Source: Corella eumyota | Lineage: Eukaryota; Chordata; Ascidiacea; Phlebobranchia; Corellidae | Reading direction: 5' to 3' | DNA length: 64,000 nt | Assembly (NCBI GenBank): GCA_963082875.1 | Contig: OY720100.1 | Coordinates: 17,632,591 to 17,696,590, forward strand | In this document: positions 1-12,400 of the stretch, one piece after another | How positions within the stretch are numbered: position 1 is the first letter of the stretch | Layout: every line of letters begins with the position of its first letter | The notes under the pieces: model-generated | Told to the model about the DNA's origin: nothing | Database searches by the model: none | Seen by the model: only the letters and a program-made list of their open reading frames with translations | Position numbers and translations under genes: made by a program

Positions 1-427
1 GTGGAAAAATTATTATAAGTAAATGTTTGCAATGGGTTTTAAACTCAGGACTTATTGCTGGCTATTAGGCAAGAAACCTTATAATAACTATATTAATATG
101 GTTACCGATTTCAACAACTTGAATTTATGAATTAACTTTCCCGAGTTGACTTAAGTGGTTTAGAAAATTATTGATTATATATTTCTGTTAATTATTCTGC
201 CAAATGGTTTTGGGGTTAGCAGTAGTTTAAACTGTTTATAGCACCTTTATACTTGAATATAAAAATAAGCTAAATTTGCTTTTTAAATAAACTAAATTAA
301 AAAAAAAACTTTGAATAGGGATGCAACTTTTTATAATTCAAATTTTACGAATTTAATTTAAACTACAAGTGGTTTAAAGCACTACTTTTAAATGTAACTT
401 AAATGTGAAATTGTGTTTTGTTACCAG
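1..427. other. Mucin intron, no recognised element
   Basis: AT-rich intron upstream of the first visible mucin exon; a faint SINE-middle likeness around 180-245 (GTTAATTATTCTGCC, GCACCTTTATAC) is all that can be said. Confidence 0.6.
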
Positions 428-3400
428 CATGGAACTTTGGTGACCCCCATATTACAACAAGCGACGGGGTAACTTACACTTTCAATGGTCTTGGTGAGTA
501 CCATCACATCTCCTCCGAGACTTTTAAGTTGCAAGCGAGGACAAAGCGGGTGGAAAAAGAAGATGGGACCGACTCTGATGCGACTTCGTTCGTTGCTTTT
601 GCTGCGCAGGATAGCACTTCAGGAGTGGTGGGTTTATAAGCCTGCTATATCGCTGCTTTTTTACTCATTTGTCATAATATGGGTATCAGCAAAAATTTAC
701 CTTTGCACTACAAACAACCGACAGCGTGGTGTAGTGGTAAGAACACTTGCTACACCACACATGGGGTCGTGGGTTTAATCCCCCTTGATCTCATGCTGTA
801 GCGCCCTTAAGTAATGCGCTATAAATGGTATGAACTCCTTTTCTGCCAAAAAGAAAAGAAAAAAAAAATGGCTAAAGAACATTTACTTGTGTTTCATGTT
901 TAATTTTGTTTGTGTATTTTTAATATATTTTAAATTTTTGTTTTATTTTAGGTTCAATTTGAGATAGATTTCAATAATGTAACTGGTAAAGGAGTTATCA
1001 TCAAAATTGATGGGGTTGTCCAAACTGATCTTAATCCTGATGGTAAGATTTAAACCTTATTGTTAGTATAAAAACGAGTAGTTTATTTGCCTGTTTTTTT
1101 GGTCGCAAATTTATTGTCATAAAATGGTTGCATGTACAATTGCCTGTGATAAATTACACTTACACATTATAATTCCATTAAGCTTTATTATATTAAGACT
1201 GTTGTTGGTCTTCAAACCTAACATTATTTAACCGACATTTTAGGATGAAGGATTTAAGCTGTATACAACTTATAGATTTAAACAGCTTAAGTTTTTTATC
1301 CTAACCCAGCTCATAACTTTAATCTTTTATTCTTTAAATATTTGACTTTTAAGTTCCTCAAACTGTTGCTGAGATCACAGCTACATCGGAGAGTGGAAGG
1401 TACATGGCAACCTTCCAGAATTCAGCCAATCAGCTTTCGGTCACCGCACAAGACTTTATTCTCACTTTGGGCTTCACAGGGGATGATGAATTGCGAGGGG
1501 GAGATGCTAGAGGGTTATTGGGTAAGTAACTTGTTGGAAAAATTCTGTACAACAAAAATTTTATTGTCAATTTTTAAACTGTATTTATCCTCAATGTGGA
1601 AAGAAAGACTTCACAGCCTAAAGTTGCCTGTGGCAGTTTGGGATATTATAGTTTATTGTCCGATAATTATACTGCTGATTAAGTGTTGGCTCAGCAGGAG
1701 TTCATACCGTTTATAGCGCCTTACTCGAAGGTGTTACAGCATAAGAGCAGTGGGAATCTAACCCAAGACCTTATGTAGTGTAACGATGGTTTTAATCACT
1801 ACAACAAGCTGTCCATGAACACCACTTGGTAGCTGTAGGACTTAAACCTCATGTAGTGAAGCCATAACTAAAGAATTATCTTTATTGAAATATTCATATT
1901 TATAAAAAAGGGGTCTGGGATGGAGATCAAACGAATGATTTTACAAATGCTGATGGAACCATCCTCGATTTGGAAACACTTAGAGTGACCGAAAATACTG
2001 ATATTCTGCAAGGAACTTTTATTGAGAGAGATGTTTATGCTTTCGGACAAACTTGTGAGTTTGAAAATAAGTTTAATAGCAGGTCAAATATTGGATGGTT
2101 AAGTTCAAGTTTCAAATATAATTTACTTTAAGGTCAAAAATGCAACAACTTATTTTTGTTTTATTGCAAAACTTTTAATGTGGATTTAAAATCTATATAT
2201 TGTAAAATAATTAAAAATAAAAATATTGAAAAATTACTGTTATTTGCTGCATAATGTTCATTCTACTGTTGGTTGTATATTCTTACACTATATTAGTTAA
2301 CTTTGTTTATTTCTATCATTACAGGGAAAGTTAGTGAAGAAGACAGTATATTTGTCTACAGTGGGACAAATGGGGACACCTATGCTGACCATAACCCAAC
2401 AAACCCATCTGAACCAGCTTTCTTGGAGGAGCTAGTTGCAGCTCAACGAGATGACGGAGGTTTTGCAGACATCCTAGATGGTTGTACAAGTGGCGAGGTG
2501 ATATCTACAACATGTTTGTACGATACTCTAACAACTAATCGAACCGAGATTGGAAAAAACACGATGACTGATAATTCAATGTCGGATGGAAATTCAAGGA
2601 GTAACGGTGAGATTATTTTAAATATTTTAAGATGCTTTCAATTAAAAATATCAGTATAAACACTAATGGCATGTTGTAGTGGCTAGAACACTTGATTTTA
2701 CTACATGAAGTCGTGGGTTTAATCCTCACTGATCTCATGGTGTAGCGCCCTTGAGTAAGATGCTATAAACAGTATAAAACTCCTGCTGGGCCAGCACTTG
2801 ATCAGCAGCTTAATTATCGGGCAATTATAATCCATAATATCCCCGCCAAAGTTAACTTAAGACTGGGTTGGGGTAACAAATATTAACCTAGGATTTTAAG
2901 TCAGCTTTATTGAGGATAAACCATAGAAATAAAAAATTATATAAATACAGGGGCCTTATTTTGTAATGCTATACTTCTATACTGTAAATTTATATAGTTT
3001 ATACTTATTTTTTTTGTGGGAAAGTCAAATGCGCGACTTAAACATAGAGTAATTCAGTTACTCCGACCCAGTCTCGAGTTGCCTTTGACAGTTTGGGATA
3101 TTATAGATTATAATTGCCTGTTAATTATGCTGTTGATTAAGTGCTGACTCAGCAGGAGTTTTATACTGTTATAGCACTTTACTCAAGGGCGCTACAGCAT
3201 GAGATCAGTGGGAATTAAATCCATGACCTCGTGTGTGGTGTAGCAAGTGTTCTTACCACTACACCACGCTGTCGGTACTTATCTTTTTTATGATTGGAGA
3301 AGAGGCTAAATATAAAATAAAACTAAATTAAAATTTATGTTTTAGCCAACACCCCACCCACATTAACCTTAGATGCAACAGATGACATTGAGAGTGGTGA

Positions 3401-6400
3401 CACCTTGTTAGCCATGGTGAATATGAGTTACACTCTTACGTTCACTTCGGCTGATGCTGATAATGATGCAATAACTTTCATTTTATCCCCAGATAATATG
3501 GTGCCTGGTGCAACCATTGATGCCAGTAAGTTTGTTAGATGTTTATAATTAAGAGGTATTTTAGTTGGAAAATTTTATTGGTATGTATTTTAGCACTTGG
3601 TTTAAGTAGTACAAAGATTAAATTTATTTTGCAATTTTTTTTGGTGTGAAAGGTAACTTTAAAACCTAGTTTAATAACTAAGTTTGTATTATGAAACCAG
3701 ACTTAAGTATTGCAGACTCAAAGTTTATTTATTCTGAAGATGCCTAATTTTAAATAACATGTTCTCAAGTTGTCATTGGCAGGTTAATAACGCCTTGTTT
3801 AGGGACACTATAACATGGAAGAATTGGGGATCAAACCCAGAACCTCGTGTAGTAAAGCCAAGTATTTTTTGCACAACAACACATTGTCAGCAGAAAAAAT
3901 TTAACAAAATTGTATTTTCAATTTTTTTTACAGCTTCTGGCGATGTCACATTTGCTCCAACGACGGCTGATAACATTATTACATCACAATCCAACTTTAG
4001 TTTAACAATACTTGCCACTGATGCGAACAATGGGACAACAATGCTTTCTGTTAACATCAAGTTGTGTGTTTGTCAGAATGCGGGGGGTTGTATGTATGAG
4101 GAAAATATTCTGGGTTCTTCTAATTATCAGGTCAGGAGAAATATTGATTAGTTTGTATGTAAATATTAGATGAGTATTTAGTAATATTTATGCTTAAGTT
4201 TTATACTTTATGTTACTTATAAGGTAACAATAAGCCAATTACAATTAACCTTTTCTTGTTAAAAGTGGGTGTCATGTTATTAAACATGTTAACTTAAATT
4301 GTGCTTTTGTTAATATAAGTTTGTTAAGCCATTTTTGAATACCCAGTGCTAAGATAAGTATATATATGTTAAAAATGGCTGTTAAAACTTAGCTAATTTG
4401 TAAGCAATGTATAACATGTATTGTTAAGGAAATGACATTCAATGAAAGTACTTATTAAGTTAACTGTGCCCACCTTTGTTTAATACATGCTGATTTTCTT
4501 AAATTTGCAAAAAATAATTACTTAAAAATGTTACAACTGCCTCTACTTTGTTAAATAAATGTCAACTTTCTACTTACAGATAGTGGGATGTGAATGTACT
4601 GAAGCATGGACAGGTGACGATTGTAGCGAGGACTTGAACGGATGTTTATTGGCTGCTTGTTTTAACAACGTAACCTGCACTGATAATGTTGCCCCTGAAA
4701 CTGGGGAGACTTGTGGAGATTGCCCCCCAGGGACAACAGGTGGGTTGGGGTTATATGTGCCCTGTGTACTTGGGTTGGGGTTATATGTGCCCCATGTACT
4801 TGGGTGGGGCGGTACTGTTTATGTACTTGGGTTGTGGTTACAATAATCATGTACCTAAGAAAAATGGGTTTTTATGTTTTAACCCACTTTTTTAAATTAA
4901 TTTTATTTTTTAACTTTTTTAAGTTAATTTGATTTTACAACTTTTTATTAGCTGCATTTATTGAGCCTGGGAAAAAATTAAGATTGTTTGTGTCTATTAC
5001 AACATGGAAGCACTGGGCATCGAACACAGGACCTCATGTTGTGGTCACCAATCAGTTATTGTCACTGTTTAAACCATTTAGTTATAAATTGAGTTTTTAT
5101 CAAATAACATAAGTCCATAATAAAACCTCTGTGTTTAGGTGATGGTCGTAATTGCACCAACATTGACTACTGCGCCGACGAACCTTGCGAGCATATTTGC
5201 GATGGAATTTACATGGGATTTGTTTGTTCCTGTAATGAAGGGTTTCAAGTTGCTGCATCTGATAACACGACATGCGAAGATGTTGATGAATGTTTAACTG
5301 GGGCTTGTGATAACGTTCCTTACACAACTTGTGCTAACACAGTTGGAAGTTTTACGTAAGTGTTGTCCTTTTAAAAAACCAACAGTTTTTTATGTATATA
5401 TATTTATCCTCGATGTAGAAAGGTCGACTTCACGAACTGAACATAGAGTAACATCAGTTACTCTGACCCAGTCTCGAGTTGCCTGTGGCAGTTTGGGATA
5501 TTATAGATTATAAGTGCCTGATAATTATGCTGCTGATTAAGTCTTAGTTTAGCTGGATTTATTGCCATTAATACTGCATTACTAAAGGGCGCTACAGCAT
5601 GAGAGCAGTGGGACCCTTGCGTAAATCCCTATAACTGATATAAAATGTTCAAAACAAGTTGGTTTTATTGCAATTATTAACTAAAAGGTTTAAATTATTT
5701 ATATTTGATTAGAAAAAGTGTAGAAATCTGTGCAAATGTAATAAAAATAAAATTTTTGCCAATTTAATATTTAAATTTTTATCAAAGTTCATTTTTTTTA
5801 CTAGTTCATGATAATTTAAATTATATCAAATTTTCTGTAAAAACAAAGTTTTTAATTTAAATATATTTAATTTTCTCTGCAGTTGTGAATGTAATGCTGG
5901 GTTTGTGATGAACTCGGAAACCTTAAGTTGTGATGATGTAAACGAATGCTTGGAGGATTTGACCAATAACTGCACGGTAGAAACTTCAACTTGTGTCAAT
6001 GCGGTAGGCACTTTTACCTGTGCATGCAAGCAAAATTATACGAGGTAAATTTAGTTTGTTTAAAACTTAATGGATGCTATAAAATGATGCTATGTTAGAT
6101 TTATATTAGTTATTCCGACCCAGTCTCGAGTTGACTTTAGCAGTTTGGAATATTATTGATTATAATTGCCTAATAATTAAGCTGCTGATTGGTTTTGGCT
6201 CAGCAGAATTTTATATTGTTTATAGTGCCTTATTTAAAGATGCTATGGCATAAAAGTAATGGAGATTAAACCCAGGACCTCCTGTAGTAAAGACAAGTAT
6301 TTTGACCACTACACCAAGCTGCTTGTACAGTTACAACTACAAAAATGTCAAAAAACTTTATTCAAAACTAAATAAAATTTAATAACTTACCACAGACCAG

Positions 6401-9400
6401 CAGGGGCTTCCCCCTTCTCAGAATGTATTGACTTGAATGAATGTGATTTGGGGATTGACAACTGTAACAGACAGACTCAAACTTGCTTTAACTTGGAACC
6501 TTTCTATGAGTGTCAATGCAGGTAAATTTTAGCTTGTATTTTACTAATTTGTTTTATTAAGAGTTTAGATACATAATGTGGTTGTCTTAAAAAACTTTTT
6601 GTTAGTTCAATCTGATAATATTTTTTTAATTTTAATCCAGTTTTAAGATTCATTAGATATCATTAATTCTTGTAGCTTTAAAATAAATTTAAAAAAACAC
6701 TTAAATATAAAAGTGAAAATTTAATTTAAGACCTGGGCCTCCATAGAACATAAAACTTTTTTATGTTTCTTCACTATAAGTTTAATTAAATGTCAGTAAC
6801 TTTAATATTTCTTCCCCCAACAGGTCAGGTTACACAGAGGTTAACGGAGCCTGTCAGGACACCCAGGAATGCCAGGATCCTAATTCTTGCAGTGGGGCTG
6901 GGGAGATTTGTGTTGAGCTGGTTGGGAGTTTCAGATGTGATTGTGCTGCTGGGTACACAAGTTCAGATGGGGTGAGTTTAAGTTCTTACTGCATTTTAAA
7001 AAATATAAAGGCAAAAGGGAAATGTAGTTTATTATCAAGTCACTTATATTTTTAGTGCTTTACTACTACTGTGCTTTAGTTACCAGGGTCATGGTGTAGT
7101 GGTTAAAACACTTGACTTCATACATGAGGTCCTGGGTTTGAACCCAAATTTTTTATACTGTAGCTCCCTTTGGCAAGGTGCTGTAAACGGTGGACGTTAT
7201 AAACTCCTGCTAAGCTAAAAATCGGGAATTGAATCAATAATATTCCAAACCACAGGCAACTTAAGACTGGGTCATAGTAACTAATGTTACTTTATGTTTA
7301 AGTCGTGCATTCAACCCTTCCACATCAAGGATTAAGATATATACAAAAAAATATTGAAAATACTGTTTAAATGTTACAGGCCTGTGTGAACATTAATGAA
7401 TGTTTAAGTCCTGATAGTTGTGAAGCAAATACAGAATGCATTGACACAGTTGGAGCTTATTATTGTAGGTGTCAGCCTGGATCACTTTGTGTGGGTAAGT
7501 GGGAGTTGGTATATTAAGGCTTAAGTAGTTCTATGTTGAGAAGCAATTTGAGTTATTTAACTACACTGACAGTCTTTCACTTTTTGCATATTTGATATTG
7601 GCAATATAAAATGGGTTGGTTAACCTGATAATTGGTTTGGTATTGCTCTTAAGGCTAGAGTAGTATGTCATCTCTGTGAACTAGATCTTAAAGTGTATTT
7701 AAAATCATTTAAAAAACTAAATCAGCAAGTTTTAAAATAAAATTTTAAATCAAAATTTGTCTTAAAACAAAGGTATACTAAAGAACTAAGTCACTATGAA
7801 ATAAACACAGATCACAAGGGACACCTAAAATATAAATTTAACACTTTTTTATAATTACTTGTTTATTTTAAACCTTTAATTCACTTTGTAGTTAACCCGT
7901 ACATTGGCCCAGTAACTGTGCTGGTAACAACCGACAACTCACTCCTTGTATTGATTGACTCTGGTTGGGTGTATGAGAGTTATCAGGTAGGACTACTTAT
8001 TTGTATTTATTTGTTCTTGATGTGGGAAGGTTGACTTCACAGCCTAAACATAGAGTAACATCAGTTACATCGACCCAGTCTCAAGTTGACTTTAGCAGTT
8101 TGTGATATTATAGATTATAAGTGGCCGATAATTAATCTGCTGATTGTTTTTTGGCTTAGCAGTAGTTCACGCCACTTATAGTGCCTTACTTAATGGCACC
8201 ACAGCATGGGAGCAGTGAAAAACGAAAAAAAATTAAAAATTTTGGACCTTTTTTTCTATAAAAAAGTTTGCATTTAAATTTTAATAAAATTGGTCAACAC
8301 TCTAAACTCTCTACACTAGGTTGAACTTACATCATCCGGTGGATCAACCACTCATGATTCAAGCTCTCCAACAATATTGATCGAAAGTTTGAACCCTAAT
8401 ACTGAATATGTGGTGAGAGCCAGGGTCACCAAACTTAAAGGACTCGCCATGATTTACTCTAATACTGAGTACAGCAGCCCAGTTAATGCTACTACAGGTC
8501 AGTTTAATGATACTTGATATGGAAACTTTATTTCTAAATACATTTGTTTCTAAACATAATGTTTTATTATTATTTTTAAATGTTCTATGGTTATGTTCTA
8601 AGCCTTGTATGTTAGCTTAAGTTTATTTGGTAACTTCTGTCACTTAAGGTTTGATTTAATCAAGCCAGTTTGGTTTATATTAACTTTTAGTTGATAGCTT
8701 GCTCTAAGGTCGGATTTTAAATGTTGTAATATGGTCACAATTCTAAACTAATATTTGCCAGCGATTAATTACCCGCACACCACAAACGACAGTTTCATTT
8801 ATTTTGTAGGTCTATAAATTGAACATACATATATATATATTTGTTTTGATGCTACCTATTTTACCTATGTTTTTAGACGCTATCACCTTGCCTCTTGTTA
8901 TAACAATTGACACGACTTTTGAGCCACATTTAAGCGACCTCACCCACCCTGACACCTTAGCTTTCATCAACCTACATCACGATGTTTTAGCTAATGGGTT
9001 GTCAGTTCAACATGGTGGAAATCAAGTTACAATTAATGGACTCAACTTTGTTCAATTTGTGTTAGTTATTTTATTCTCCTCTATCTCTAAATCATTGACA
9101 GTTAAATTTACTAAAAATTACTCTTTTTTTGGTCTATATATTTATTCTCGATGTGGAAAGGTCGAATGCGCGACCTAAACATAGAGTAACATCAGTTACC
9201 CTGACCCAGTCTTAAGTTGTCTGTTGCAGTTTAGGATATTATTGATTATAATAACGCGATAATCACACTGCTAAATAGGTGCTAGCTCAGCAGGAGTTTA
9301 TACTGTTTATAGTGCCTTACTTAAAAGTGCTATAAATAGCATAAGAGCAGTGGGGAGTTAACTTTATTTTTTTTCTTTAACTTAATATTGAGTTTAGGTT

Positions 9401-12400
9401 AAAAACCAATGCTTGGTCATTAAACGTAGGCTTGAGTTACATACATTACTATACAATAGAACAAACCTAAATCAAGTAACAGTGTGGTAAAGTAATTACA
9501 TCTACCCTTAACCAATCACTAATTACTTACAGGAGTGGAAGTGTGGTAGCATCAGCTGAGGCATCCTTAAACACCGATGATGCAACAGCAACGGATGCGG
9601 TTATTTCAGCCGGGGGTCTTAATGCTGCCACCTACACAAGAGTGGCTGCTTGTAAGTTCAGTTTAGATGTATATTACGTAACCCTAACCTCAGGGGTTTG
9701 GTCCTGATTGCTTAATCAGCAGCTTAATTACCGGGCAGTTATAATCTATAATATCCCAAAGTACCAAAGTCAATACGAGACTTGCTCAGAGTATAAATGT
9801 TACCCCATGTTTAGGTCGTAAAATTTTTTAAAAATTAGTAATTTTACTCCACCTAAACACAGTGATAGTATTAATTCTATGGCTCATTCTTGAATTGTGT
9901 TTTATTTTTAACTTAATGTGTGCATGCTGATGCATTTTTATACAAAATATCTAAACTAACTTTAAACTTGCAGTGACCAAACCCAGTGCCCCAACCAACC
10001 TGGCAGTAAGTGGCCAAACAGGAACCACAAATTTAAGTTTAAGCTTTGATCCTGTTGCTAATGCTCGCTCCTATGAAGTTGAAGGTAAATTAAATATAAT
10101 GTTTCGAATTTATGCATTTTTAAAACATCATGTTTAAATTAAAGCAGTTCAAACGGCTTTAAAATTGTTTTTTTAAACAAAATGATATTGTTAACTTATA
10201 AAATTTAAGTGAAACAATTTTGTCCTTGTTTTCACTCAGCTTCATGTGGAAGCAACACTATGTTTACTTCAACCACATCAACCACTGTGACTGTAACAAA
10301 CCTTCCAAGTGGTGGAGTCTGTAGCTTCCGAGTTCGATCCCTGGCTGGGACAGATGGGGTTGCTTATTCAGATTATTCTTCTCCCCTCATCCGATCGACA
10401 AGTTAGTTTATTATTTAAATTAAAAGGCTTTATTATATATTTTTAAAAAATTTCTGAGTTTTTTCTTGTTTGTTTTAAAAAAGATGTTTTTAAAAACACA
10501 ATAGTTTTTTTTTACGTTAAGACTTTTATTACTTGTAATACATTTACATTAATAAACTTAATATGATAATAAAATGAAATCATTAGTATTACTAAACCAA
10601 ATTTTCTAACAAACTTTAAATTCTTCCAGATCCTTCCATTTCTCAACTTATAATCAATAACATCCAAGAAACCTCGTTCGCAGTAACCTTTGATGCTCTG
10701 GACAGGGGTATTGACTACACTGTGTCAATCACCGACCAGGTACCCATCGTGCTCTTGCATTCAACACATGTCAACGGGATCCTAAGTATCGGGGTAACTG
10801 GGTTGACCCAGGGTACTACTTATGTTGTAGATGTAGTGGGGACGGCTAATGACATTGATGGAAATGTGGTCTCAACTGAGATTGCTTCAGTTAATGTTAC
10901 TACTACTGGTAAGTCTGTTATTGTTGCTACTACTGGTAAGTCAGTTAATGTTGCTACTACTGGTAAGTCAGTTAATGTTACTACTACTGGTAAGTCTGTT
11001 ATTGTTGCTACTACTACTGGTAAGTCAGTTAATGTTACTACTACTGGTAAGTCAGTTAATGTTGCTACTACTGGTAAGTCAGTTAATGTTGCTACTACTG
11101 GTAAGTCAGTTAATGTTGCTACTACTAGTAAGTTAAAAGTTAGTTAATGTCGCTACTGCTGGTAAATTAAAAGTCAGTTAAAGTCGCTTCCAGTGGTTGA
11201 GTAAAAGTTAGTTAATGTCGCCACTGCTGGTGAATTAAAAGTCAGTTAAAGTCGCTTCCAGTCGTTGGTTAAAAGTTAGTTAATGTTGCTACTGCTGGTA
11301 AATTAAAAGTCAGTTAAAGTCGCTTCCAGTGGTTGAGTAAAAGTTAGTTAATGTCGCCACTGCTGGTGAATTAAAAGTCAGTTAAAGTCGCTTCCAGTCG
11401 TTGGTTAAAAGTTAGTTAATGTTGCTACTGCTGGTAAATTAAAAGTCAGTTAAAGTCGCTTCCAGTGGTTGAGTAAAAGTTAGTTAATGTCGCCACTGCT
11501 GGTAAATTAAAAGTCAGTTAAAGTCGCTTCCAGTGGTTGAGTAAAAGTTAGTTAATGTCGCCACTGCTGGTGAATTAAAAGTCAGTTAAAGTCGCTTCCA
11601 GTCGTTGGTTAAAAGTTAGTTAATGTTGCTACTGCTGGTAAATTAAAAGTCAGTTAAAGTCGCTTCTAGTCGTTGAGTAAAAGTTAGTTAATGTCGCCAC
11701 TGCTGGTGAATTAAAAGTCAGTTAAAGTCGCTTCCAGTCGTTGGTTAAAAGTTAGTTAATGTTGCTACTGCTGGTAAATTAAAAGTCAGTTAAAGTCGCT
11801 TCTAGTCGTTGAGTAAAAGTTAGTTAATGTCGCCACTGCTGGTGAATTAAAAGTCAGTTAAAGTCGCTTCCAGTCGTTGGTGAAAAGTTAGTTAATGTTG
11901 CTACTGCTGGTAAATTAAAAGTCAGTTAAAGTCGCTTCTAGTCGTTGAGTAAAAGTTAGTTAATGTCGCCACTGCTGGTGAATTAAAAGTCAGTTAAAGT
12001 CGCTTCCAGTCGTTGGTTAAAAGTTAGTTAATGTTGCTACTGCTGGTAAATTAAAAGTCAGTTAAAGTCGCTTCCAGTCGTTGGTGAAAAGTTAGTTAAT
12101 GTCGCTACTGCTGGTAAATTGAAAGTTAGTTAAAGTCGCTTTTAGTCGTTGGTGAAAAGTTAGTTAATGTCGCTACTGCTGGTAAATTAAAAGTTAGTTA
12201 AAGTCGCTTCCAGTCGTTGGTGAAAAGTTAGTTAATGTCGCTACTGCTGGTAAATTAAAAGTTAGTTAAAGTCGCTTCCAGTCGTTGGTTAAAAGTTAGT
12301 TAATGTCGCTACTGCTGGTGAATTAAAAGTTAGTTAATGTCGCTTCTTGTCGTTGGGTGTAAGTTAGTTAATGTCGCTACTGCTGGTAAATTAAAAGTCA

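Noticed and set aside
485-778. Open frame of 97 codons over the mucin vWD exon and a SINE
   Set aside because: It is an out-of-frame shadow of the GDPHI exon and runs into a SINE; the vWD frame is clearly the coding one.
1868-2050. 60-codon frame on the - strand
   Set aside because: Exactly antisense to the mucin exon with [11 protein letters not shown]; a shadow.
10900-11147. Reading the 27-bp array as ordinary constitutive coding exon
   Set aside because: The extended frame ends at a stop (11147) with no matching downstream coding, while splicing from 10908 (or any later donor) to 12910 rejoins an EGF in frame.
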